In this document: positions 1 through 5,904 of the stretch, piece by piece | Position numbering within the stretch: position 1 is the first letter of the stretch | Layout: each line of letters opens with the position of its first letter | From: an uncultured Polyangiaceae bacterium | Lineage (GTDB): Bacteria; Myxococcota_A; Polyangia; Polyangiales; Polyangiaceae | Direction: 5' to 3' | Assembly (NCBI GenBank): GCA_938004815.1 | Contig: CALKVR010000225.1 | Span: 1-6,329 of the forward strand | DNA length: 6,329 nucleotides | The notes under the pieces: model-generated | What the model was told of the DNA's origin: nothing | Seen by the model: the letters and a program-made list of their open reading frames with translations, nothing else | Database searches by the model: none | Program-made: the position numbers and the translations under genes

Positions 1-1
1 G

Positions 2-328
2 ACCACGCCCCGCGCGATGGCGGGGGCGCTGTCGGCGGTCCTGCTCGGCACCGCGCTCTCGCCGCCGAGCCGAGAGAAGCTCACCGGTTGGCTCCTCGGT
101 TGCCGCACCGGCGCCGATCGCTTGCCGGCCGGCGTGCCCGAGAGCTGGAAGATCGGCCACAAGACGGGCAGCGGCGAGAACGGTGCGAACAACGACGTCG
201 GCGTGCTCTGGCCTCCGGGTCGGGGGCCTATCTTCGTCGCGTCGTACCTCAGCGAGTCGACGGCATCGTCGAAGGCGCTGGCGGCCGCACACGCCGAGGT
301 CGCGCGGATCGTCGTCGCGAGCTTCTGA
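2..328 (+). CDS. Class A serine beta-lactamase, C-terminal part (5' end outside window)
   Basis: The last 108 residues of a class A beta-lactamase, a periplasmic serine hydrolase that opens the beta-lactam ring of penicillins and cephalosporins. The reading frame is open from base 2, so the gene starts before the window; the ATG at 17 is internal. Seen: a TTPRAM segment followed by a helix and LSPPSREKL, as in the family after the omega loop; then the KTG triad of the active-site beta-strand (codons 161-169, Ambler 234-236) as HKTGSG, and the family-typical run NDVGVLWPPGRGPIFVASY. The serine after KTG (Ambler 237 position) resembles CTX-M-like enzymes, and histidine stands where many class A enzymes have Asp233. 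The SXXK serine, SDN and omega-loop glutamate lie outside the window, so activity and spectrum cannot be judged. A hairpin follows 3 bp after the stop, suggesting the transcript ends here. Confidence 0.93.
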   Translation, partial: TTPRAMAGALSAVLLGTALSPPSREKLTGWLLGCRTGADRLPAGVPESWKIGHKTGSGENGANNDVGVLWPPGRGPIFVASYLSESTASSKALAAAHAEVARIVVASF

Positions 329-331
329 GGG

Positions 332-357
332 CTCCGCTCGCGTCTCCGCGAGCGGAG
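332..357 (+). terminator. Terminator-like hairpin after beta-lactamase gene
   Basis: A perfect 11-bp inverted repeat, CTCCGCTCGCG (332-342) and CGCGAGCGGAG (347-357), closed by a TCTC loop, starts 3 bp after the stop codon at 326-328. Position and strength suit a transcription terminator or 3'-end stabiliser. No T-run follows, so it is not a canonical intrinsic terminator; in GC-rich genomes such U-less hairpins are common at gene ends. The hairpin is symmetric, so strand is assigned from the upstream gene. Confidence 0.5.
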
Positions 358-414
358 ACGGCCAACCCGCGAATGCGAAATGCCGATGGGGCCACGCCGC
401 CACTTACGCGGGAG

Positions 415-2400
415 ATGAAGATTCGCAGGGGGCGAGGTGCCGGGCTGCGCGCGTGGCGGGCGCTGTGCTTGGTGGGCGTCGGTGCGGCCTGCGGTGGCGG
501 CGGATCGGTAGACGTCACGGCATCGGCTCCGGTGCGAGAGCCGTCCGTAGGGCGGCCGGACGACCTCGTCCGTGCGTCCTGTCGCCCGACGCGCGCGGCC
601 GCGGCGATCACGCCCGAAGGCAGCGCAGGCTCCCGGGTCGGGCTCGCGCGCGCGTCTTGGGGGCTGCTCGCGCTCGTGGCCGATCAGGACGCGCGCGCCA
701 TCCAGATCATCGACGTCACGCGGAGAGAGCTGGTGCGAGCGGTTCCCGTCGGCGGTGTCCCCGAGCAGCTCGTCGTCCTCGATGACGGTCGGGTGGTCGT
801 TGCGCTCGTGGATCGCGATCGGGTGCTCGTCCTCGAAGCGAGCTCCGAGCCCGTCCCGGACCTCGTCGCTCGTTGTGAGCGCGTGATCGCCGGCGGCCCC
901 TACGGGCTCGCGGTCGACCCAGCCGGGAGTACGATCGCCGTCACGAGCACCTGGGCGGGGGCGCTCTCGCTTCTCGACACCCAAGAGCTCTCGGTGCTGC
1001 GCGTGGCGGCGACGCCGCGGGCCCCCGCGAGCGTCGCGATCCCCGGAGGCGATCGGGCCTTCGTCTCGCACGCCGTCGGCGCGCAGCTCTCGGTCGCGGA
1101 CCTCGAGGGTCCGGTGGGCGCTCCCGTCCGCGTGATCGATCTCGCCCTGCGCGCAGCCACCCCCGTCGGCCCGCCGGGGACGAGCAGCTATCGACGAGGC
1201 GGCGCGCAAGGCTTCGCGCTCGCGAGCGTGGCCCCCCCCACACCCACCGACGGTCGCGAGCGGGGCCGGGCGACCGGGGGCCCGGCGCCGGCAACGGCGC
1301 CGGCGACGGTCGCCCCGCTTCGCATCGTCGTCCCGATGGTGTCGGTGGACCCGGGCGAGCCCGAGCGCGTCGGCGATGTCTACTACGGGCCTCCCCCGAC
1401 GCTCGGGGTCGGCAAGCACGCACCTGTCGGCGTCGTGGTCGACGCGAACAGCGAGAAGGCACTCACCACCCACGTGCTTGCCAGCGCCACTACCGCACAG
1501 AAGTCGCAGTGCTACTTGCCCAGAGGCGCGGTGGCTCGAGCCAAGACGCAGCGGGTCTACGTCGCCTGCATGGGCAGCGATCAGCTGCTCGAGCTCGACG
1601 CACGCGTCGCAGACCCGATGCGCGCCGTGCTCGCGCGGTACGAGCTCCCACGGGGCGCTGCGGGCCTCGCGATCTCCGAGGGTGACGGCACACTCGTCGC
1701 GTTCGGTCAGTTCGGAAGGACGGTTCGGATCTACGAGCTGGACCGGGGCGGCGGCGCCGACGTCGAGCTCGCCCCCAGCGGAGACCCCTTCGCTCCCGAA
1801 CGCGTGGGCCGAGACATCTTCCATCGCACCGACGACGACGCCATCGCAACCGATGGGCTCGCCTGCGCGAGCTGTCACCCGGAGGGTCGCGACGACGGCC
1901 TCACTTGGATCACGCGCGAGGGTCCGCGGCAGACGGTCATGCTCGCCGGGCGGGTCCGGGGGACGGCCCCCTACGGTTGGAAGCGTGACGAGCCCACGCT
2001 CGAGGCCTACATCGAGGGGACCACGAAGCGCCTCGGCCGCGGCCTCGATCGTTCGGCCGCGACCGCGGTGAGCCGATACCTGCTCTCGCTCGACGGCCCG
2101 CGACCGACGCTCGCAGAGGGCGACCACGCCGAGGCGGGCGCACGCGTGTTCGCTCGCGAAGGTTGCGCGACCTGCCACGCGGGGTCGCTCACGACGGACA
2201 ACGAGGTGCACGACGTGGGAGAGGGGGAGCTCGACACGCCCTCTTTGCGCTACGTGGGGTCGACTGCTCCGTACTTCCACGACGGCCGCTACCCCACGAT
2301 CGAAGCGGTGCTGCTGGCCACCGATCACGCGATGGGCCCCTCCGGGGATCTGTCCGAGAGCGCCCGGCGCGACCTGGTCGCGTTCTTGAGGTCGCTGTGA
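415..2400 (+). CDS. Lipoprotein-like YncE-type beta-propeller fused to di-haem cytochrome c peroxidase/MauG-like domain
   Basis: A 661-residue envelope protein. The N-terminus has a basic stretch (KIRRGRGAGLRAWR), a short hydrophobic core and Cys26 in a loose lipobox (GAAC), followed by glycines as in many lipoproteins. Residues about 80-445 show seven strand-turn repeats of the YncE/cytochrome cd1-like propeller type (for example ARAIQIIDV, DRVLVLE, GALSLLD, QLLELD, RTVRIYELD), with a Pro/Ala/Thr insert at 273-302. Residues about 460-661 resemble di-haem peroxidase/MauG proteins: GRDIFHRTDD, haem motifs CASCH (484-488) and CATCH (584-588), and YFHDGRYPTIEAV (620-632). Family knowledge suggests periplasmic electron transfer, peroxide reduction or oxidation of a substrate; the substrate is unknown. 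Met640 could be an axial ligand (guess). The start at 415 is chosen because it gives the signal peptide directly; ATG 373 is in frame and neither has a well-spaced Shine-Dalgarno sequence. The stop overlaps the next gene by GTGA. Confidence 0.88.
   Translation: MKIRRGRGAGLRAWRALCLVGVGAACGGGGSVDVTASAPVREPSVGRPDDLVRASCRPTRAAAAITPEGSAGSRVGLARASWGLLALVADQDARAIQIIDVTRRELVRAVPVGGVPEQLVVLDDGRVVVALVDRDRVLVLEASSEPVPDLVARCERVIAGGPYGLAVDPAGSTIAVTSTWAGALSLLDTQELSVLRVAATPRAPASVAIPGGDRAFVSHAVGAQLSVADLEGPVGAPVRVIDLALRAATPVGPPGTSSYRRGGAQGFALASVAPPTPTDGRERGRATGGPAPATAPATVAPLRIVVPMVSVDPGEPERVGDVYYGPPPTLGVGKHAPVGVVVDANSEKALTTHVLASATTAQKSQCYLPRGAVARAKTQRVYVACMGSDQLLELDARVADPMRAVLARYELPRGAAGLAISEGDGTLVAFGQFGRTVRIYELDRGGGADVELAPSGDPFAPERVGRDIFHRTDDDAIATDGLACASCHPEGRDDGLTWITREGPRQTVMLAGRVRGTAPYGWKRDEPTLEAYIEGTTKRLGRGLDRSAATAVSRYLLSLDGPRPTLAEGDHAEAGARVFAREGCATCHAGSLTTDNEVHDVGEGELDTPSLRYVGSTAPYFHDGRYPTIEAVLLATDHAMGPSGDLSESARRDLVAFLRSL
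1284..1307 (+). repeat. 12-bp tandem repeat (two copies) inside propeller gene
   Basis: GGCGCCGGCAAC (1284-1295) is followed directly by GGCGCCGGCGAC (1296-1307), one mismatch apart, encoding a repeated Ala-Pro-Ala-Thr in the disordered insert. The unit is a multiple of three, so gain or loss of copies keeps the frame. An 8-base C run lies just upstream at 1232-1239. Confidence 0.75.
2388..2391 (+). promoter_or_regulatory. Ribosome binding site for the lipoprotein gene at 2397
   Basis: GAGG within TTGAGG lies 5 bases before the GTG at 2397, inside the last codons of the upstream gene. It supports the GTG overlapping the stop as the true start and suggests translational coupling. Confidence 0.55.
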
Positions 2401-3029
2401 CGCGGGCGCTCGCGATCCTGTCGCTCGCTGTCGTCGCAGGTTGCGGTCGCCCCGCGGCGGCGCAGACGCGTGCGCAGGACGATGCCGACGTCGCCCTCCT
2501 CTGGTCGGCGCGACCACCCAGCGACAGCGGCGGCTTGACCGTGGTCGCCATCGAAGTCATCCCATGGAGCAGGGTCCCGCGACGCGGGCTCGACGAAGCG
2601 GACCAAGCCGCACCGGTGCTGCCGGTGCTGGACGGCGCTGCGCAGCTCCAGGTGCAAGAGGGCCTCGCGGGCGATGACCTCGTGATCGTCGGCCCCCCCT
2701 CCTCCTTTGTCGCCGCTACCGCCGGGGCGAACGATCTGCGCGATCTCGGCGCCGGCGAGCGTGACGTCGCAATCCGATTGCCGGTGGAGCGCGGCAGCTC
2801 GGCGGCGGCGGTGCTCGAGGTGGCGAACGCCGCCCTCGCCGGCCGCATGCGCAGCCCGCGCGCGCGCGGCGGCGCATTCTTGGGCCCGGGCGCGTCGTCG
2901 GTGATCTCGATCGACGTGCTCTGGCCGACCGGCGCCGACGAGCCGACGCTGACCGTCGCGCTGTCTCGGAGCGGCGTGGCCGAGCGCACCACGGGAAGCA
3001 GCGCTCGATTCGACCGTTCAATCGATTGA
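2397..3029 (+). CDS. Small predicted lipoprotein of unknown family
   Basis: A 210-residue protein I do not recognise. The GTG start overlaps the upstream stop by 4 bp (GTGA) and has GAGG 5 bases before it. The first 15 residues form a short signal peptide (MTRALAILSLAVVAG) ending in a good lipobox, VAGC, with Cys16 as the predicted lipidated residue. The mature part begins with a Pro/Ala-rich stretch. The rest alternates hydrophobic strand-like segments (GGLTVVAIEVIPW, DDLVIVGPPSSF, SVISIDVLW, PTLTVALSRSG) with charged loops, which suggests a mostly beta fold outside the membrane; this is inference. There are no further cysteines after Cys16 and no CXXCH, so it is not itself a c-type cytochrome. 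Tight coupling to the propeller/di-haem protein suggests a partner, chaperone or subunit. It could also be an unrelated envelope protein carried in the same operon. Confidence 0.82.
   Translation: MTRALAILSLAVVAGCGRPAAAQTRAQDDADVALLWSARPPSDSGGLTVVAIEVIPWSRVPRRGLDEADQAAPVLPVLDGAAQLQVQEGLAGDDLVIVGPPSSFVAATAGANDLRDLGAGERDVAIRLPVERGSSAAAVLEVANAALAGRMRSPRARGGAFLGPGASSVISIDVLWPTGADEPTLTVALSRSGVAERTTGSSARFDRSID
3018..3029. repeat. 12-bp perfect palindrome at the end of the lipoprotein gene
   Basis: TCAATCGATTGA is fully self-complementary and includes the stop codon TGA of the lipoprotein gene. Beyond a T/G mispair on each side, two more bases pair (CG at 3015-3016 with CG at 3031-3032). It is AT-rich against very GC-rich surroundings and stands at the junction of convergent genes. 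It has no loop, so it is a poor terminator on its own. Confidence 0.6.
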
Positions 3030-3067
3030 GCGCGCTGCCCCGAAGGCGCCCGGCGCTGCTCGTCGCA

Positions 3068-3940
3068 TCAGGGTCTCGATGGCGTGATGGTGGGCCCCTG
3101 CGTCGCGAGATTGGTCAGCGCATCGCCAAAGGACCGCTTCGGGATGGAACCCGTGGACTCGATCAGCGAGAGGAAATCCCACTGGTTCCAGGCGTCGATC
3201 ATCTTTCCGTCGCGGATCCGCACGAAGCCACCGCCCGCGAACGGATGCACCTGACCCGCGTGGTCCGTCGCAGCGGCGCTACAACGGAAAGCGATCGTCT
3301 CTCCATTCTCGACGCTCTCCTCTACCTTGATCTCAATCTTCGGAAACGCGCGGCCGAGGAGATCGAAGAACGTGTGGAACGACGCGCGTCCGCTGGTGTT
3401 GGGCAGGCCGACGATCACACACGCCTCATCCACCTTTTCGTCGATCACCGACCGATCGCGTAGACCCCAGAGGCGGTGAAACCACTCGTCGAGGAACCGA
3501 CGGTTCGACGTCGGTGGCGCCGCGGTCTTCGAGGCTCGCGCCGCCATCATTTGCGCCATGCTCCCAGCGGGTACCGTCTTGGTGGACTCGAGTATCGTCG
3601 CGAAGTCCCACTGATCTTGCGTCCGCGTGAACCTGCCTTCGCTCACCGTCCCGAACACCGCGCCCGCGCAGGCGTGTTTCGAACCGTCACGCTCGGTCAG
3701 CGTGAGGGTGGCTTGAACCGCGAAGTCAGCCCCCGCCTCGTGCGCTTCGTTGACCACGATGTCGACGTGCTCGAATGCGGCGCACATCGCCCGGAAGAAC
3801 TGACGAAAGTCGTCGCGCGTGAGGTCGCCGGTGAGGCCCTTGACCACGAAGCTCGGCGCGAAAAGCTCGTCGATCACCGCCTCGTTCTTCTTGCCCCAGC
3901 CCTCATTGAACCACCGCTCCACCAATTCCCGATGCCCCAT
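3068..3940 (-). CDS. Tandem two-domain SnoaL-like (NTF2-fold) protein
   Basis: A 290-residue cytoplasmic protein, with no signal peptide or membrane segment, made of two SnoaL-like polyketide cyclase/NTF2-fold domains, about residues 4-122 and 146-265, joined by a Ser/Ala/Pro linker. The halves align with a constant offset of 143: WFNEGWG (10-16) with WFHRLWG (153-159), VIDE (22-25) with VIDE (165-168), FRQFF (45-49) with FHTFF (188-192), and QWDFATILEST (110-120) with QWDFLSLIEST (253-263). SnoaL-family proteins include polyketide aldol cyclases, but most single-domain SnoaL-like proteins have no known reaction, and each is usually about 110-150 residues, so the doubled length is notable. 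The NTF2 fold usually dimerises; here one chain may supply both halves (inference). The ATG is supported by AGGAGG 8 bases upstream. It lies 77 bp after the exporter genes on the same strand and may be co-transcribed or have its own promoter. Substrate unknown. Confidence 0.85.
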   Translation of the reverse strand: MGHRELVERWFNEGWGKKNEAVIDELFAPSFVVKGLTGDLTRDDFRQFFRAMCAAFEHVDIVVNEAHEAGADFAVQATLTLTERDGSKHACAGAVFGTVSEGRFTRTQDQWDFATILESTKTVPAGSMAQMMAARASKTAAPPTSNRRFLDEWFHRLWGLRDRSVIDEKVDEACVIVGLPNTSGRASFHTFFDLLGRAFPKIEIKVEESVENGETIAFRCSAAATDHAGQVHPFAGGGFVRIRDGKMIDAWNQWDFLSLIESTGSIPKRSFGDALTNLATQGPTITPSRP

Positions 3941-3948
3941 GTCGGTGC

Positions 3949-3954
3949 CCTCCT
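3949..3954 (-). promoter_or_regulatory. Strong Shine-Dalgarno sequence for the tandem SnoaL-like gene
   Basis: On the minus strand AGGAGG (3954 to 3949) is followed by 8 bases and then ATG at 3940. It is the best ribosome binding site in the window and fixes this start, although the reading frame stays open far upstream through the exporter gene. Confidence 0.8.
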
Positions 3955-3963
3955 CGGTCCTTG

Positions 3964-3992
3964 CTTGCCACCCCCCCGCATCTTGCCACCCC
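3964..3992 (-). repeat. 11-bp direct repeat in the leader of the SnoaL-like gene
   Basis: GGGGTGGCAAG (minus strand) occurs twice, at 3992-3982 and 3974-3964, with starts 18 bp apart, in the 77-bp gap before the SnoaL-like gene. Two identical direct copies ahead of the ribosome binding site could be a regulator's binding site; a chance duplication is also possible. No convincing -35/-10 pair is seen. Confidence 0.5.
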
Positions 3993-4001
3993 AGGGGCGG
4001 C
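3985..4001 (-). terminator. Possible weak hairpin after the exporter genes
   Basis: Read on the minus strand, GCCGCCC and GGGTGGC pair over 7 bp, including one G-U pair, around a CTG loop, starting 16 bases after the exporter stop at 4018. There is no following T-run, and it overlaps one copy of the direct repeat. It could attenuate transcription between the exporter and the SnoaL-like gene, or be incidental in GC-rich DNA. Confidence 0.25.
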
Positions 4002-4017
4002 GGTGTGACCGTTTTCT

Positions 4018-5904
4018 TCAGGGCCCGCCCGACACCGACGGCGCCGCCGGTGCGTCGGCCGGCGGCGGCCGCACCGAGCGCTCCTCGGCCTCTTTGGCGA
4101 ACTGGAGCGCGTGCAGACGCGCGTACACACCGTCCCGCAAGAGGAGCTCTTCGTGGCGCCCCTCTTCTACCACCTGACCGCGGTGGAACACGACGATGCG
4201 GTCGGCGGCGCGGATGGTCGAGAGGCGGTGCGCGATCACCAGCGACGTGCGCCCCTCGAGGATCTTCTCTACCGCTCGCTGGAGACGAGCCTCGGTGTTG
4301 CTGTCGATGTTGGCGGTCGCCTCGTCGAGGACGAGGACGTCGGGGTCCTTGTAGAGAGCGCGTGCGAACGCGAGGAGCTGCCGTTCGCCAGCCGAGAAAT
4401 TCGACCCGCGCTCGTTGACCTTGGCGTCGAGGCCGCCTTCGCGCTCTTCGAAGAGGTCGAGCGCGCCCACACGCTCGAGCGCGCGCCGCACGCGGGGCAT
4501 GTCGGGCTCGGCATCGCCGGCAGCCACGTTGCCCGCCACCGAGCCCGGAAACAAGAACACGTCTTGCGGTACGACCGCGAAGCGCGCCCGCAGCTCGTCG
4601 CGCGGATAGTCCCGAACGTCTCGGCCGAACGCGCGGACGGAGCCGTCCTCGACCTCGTAGAGGCGCAAGAACAGCGACGCCACCGTGCTCTTGCCGGCCC
4701 CGGTCGCGCCGACGAGCGCCACCTTTTCTCCACGGGCGACCCGCATCGACACGTTCTTCAGCGCCAAGACGCCCGGCTTGTAGCCGAACGAGACGTCGTC
4801 GAGCTCGAGGGCCGGGGTATCGTCGTCGGGCGTGCTCGCCGGCGAGGCGCGGCCAGCGCGCGCGGGAGCGTCCTCGTCCTGGTTGTCGAAGAGCTCGAAG
4901 ACCCGCTCGGCGCCGGTCATCGCCGACTGGAGGAGCGTGTAGCGCGTCGACAGGTCCCGGATCGGCAGGAAGAACATCTCGATGTAGGCGACGAACGCGA
5001 ACAGGGTGCCGAAGCTGACGTGCTCGCTCGCGCTCTGGACGCCGGCCGCCCACAGGACGGACGCGATGCAGAGGCTGGAGATCATCTCGATCGACGCGTC
5101 CATCGTCGCGTCGAGCACGATCGAGCGATTGTTGGCGTCGCGGTACGCGCGGTTGATCGAATCGAACTCTCGCGCACCGGCGTCCTCACGCGCGTACGCC
5201 TGGACGAGAGCCATGCCGTTGACCTGCTCGTTCACGTACGTGTTCATCCGCGCGGTCTTGGTGCGGATCTCTCGAAACGCCTCGCGGATGCGGCGGCGCG
5301 TCCAGTTCACGACCAAGAGGATGGGCGGCACGAGCACGAAGGCGATGAGCGACATCTTCCAGTCGAGCGACAGGAGGACGAAAACGATCACGACGAGTCG
5401 AATCAGATCGCCCACCGCGTTGAGCGCGCCGGAGGCGAACATCTCGTTGATGGCGTCGACGTCGTTGGTGACGCGCGTCACCAGGCGCCCCACCGGCGTC
5501 CGGTCGAAGAACGCGAGCGACCGAGTATGCAGGAAGCGAAACACCGCCATCCTGAGATCGTTCATCGCCTTGGCGCCGCCCGCCTGCACCAGGTAGAGCT
5601 GCGGGAACGCGATCGCCTGCTCGAGCAGGATGATGATGGTGAGCGCGATCCCGGCGCGCACGATGCCACCGGGCTCGGTGCCGATCGCGTCGAGCCCCGA
5701 CCGCATGACCAGCGGCCGGACGAGCGCCAGCGCCGATACGACGAGCAAGAGGGCGATCGAACCGAGGAAGTACGCGCGGTGCGGGCGGATGTAGGGCCAG
5801 AGCCGCGCGAGGTGCTTCGCGTCGTAAGCGGCGAGGCGCCCCTCTTCGTGGAAGCGAGCGAGCGCCTCTTCGCCGCGCGACTTCTTGGGCGCCGCGTCGC
5901 TCAC
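4018..5904 (-). CDS. ABC exporter half-transporter, catalytic subunit of a heterodimer (MdlB/YheH type)
   Basis: A complete 628-residue inner-membrane exporter subunit with an N-terminal membrane domain and C-terminal ATPase. Predicted membrane helices lie near 44-63, 82-100, 157-180, 183-200, 270-288 and 299-316. An acidic, proline-rich linker (341-366) precedes the ATPase. ATPase motifs: aromatic A-loop Tyr375, Walker A GATGAGKS (399-406), Q-loop Gln447, variant signature SAGERQ (504-509), Walker B VLVLD with catalytic Glu528, and switch His559. It therefore has a complete Walker B/Glu/His set but a non-standard signature, as in the MdlB, YheH and TM288 class, whose partner carries the degenerate site. 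The GTG at 5904 overlaps the partner's TGA by 4 bp (GTGA), a clear sign of coupled translation and heterodimer assembly; a GGGGG stretch upstream may serve as ribosome binding site. Such exporters move lipids, drugs or peptides outward; the substrate cannot be told here. The Pro/Ala-rich tail (about 610-628) is probably disordered. Confidence 0.93.
   Translation of the reverse strand: MSDAAPKKSRGEEALARFHEEGRLAAYDAKHLARLWPYIRPHRAYFLGSIALLLVVSALALVRPLVMRSGLDAIGTEPGGIVRAGIALTIIILLEQAIAFPQLYLVQAGGAKAMNDLRMAVFRFLHTRSLAFFDRTPVGRLVTRVTNDVDAINEMFASGALNAVGDLIRLVVIVFVLLSLDWKMSLIAFVLVPPILLVVNWTRRRIREAFREIRTKTARMNTYVNEQVNGMALVQAYAREDAGAREFDSINRAYRDANNRSIVLDATMDASIEMISSLCIASVLWAAGVQSASEHVSFGTLFAFVAYIEMFFLPIRDLSTRYTLLQSAMTGAERVFELFDNQDEDAPARAGRASPASTPDDDTPALELDDVSFGYKPGVLALKNVSMRVARGEKVALVGATGAGKSTVASLFLRLYEVEDGSVRAFGRDVRDYPRDELRARFAVVPQDVFLFPGSVAGNVAAGDAEPDMPRVRRALERVGALDLFEEREGGLDAKVNERGSNFSAGERQLLAFARALYKDPDVLVLDEATANIDSNTEARLQRAVEKILEGRTSLVIAHRLSTIRAADRIVVFHRGQVVEEGRHEELLLRDGVYARLHALQFAKEAEERSVRPPPADAPAAPSVSGGP

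Noticed and set aside
88..414. Upstream extension of the propeller/haem gene frame into the beta-lactamase gene
   Set aside because: The extra residues are Arg-rich nonsense overlapping the conserved beta-lactamase frame. The signal peptide begins at 415.
1232..1239. C8 run as a frameshift that breaks the propeller gene
   Set aside because: Propeller blades and both haem motifs continue in the same frame on either side, so the gene is intact as read.
3026..3463. Plus-strand open frame of 145 codons starting with TTG
   Set aside because: It is antisense to the second SnoaL-like domain, has no ribosome binding site and shows no domain.
3964..3992. Sigma-54 type promoter suggested by TGGC elements on the minus strand
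   Set aside because: A TGGCA box occurs, but there is no matching TTGC box at the required spacing on that strand.
3941..5053. Upstream extension of the SnoaL-like gene frame through the exporter gene
   Set aside because: The residues before the ATG at 3940 are Arg/Ala/Gly-rich and mirror the exporter's codons, and a strong ribosome binding site marks the ATG.
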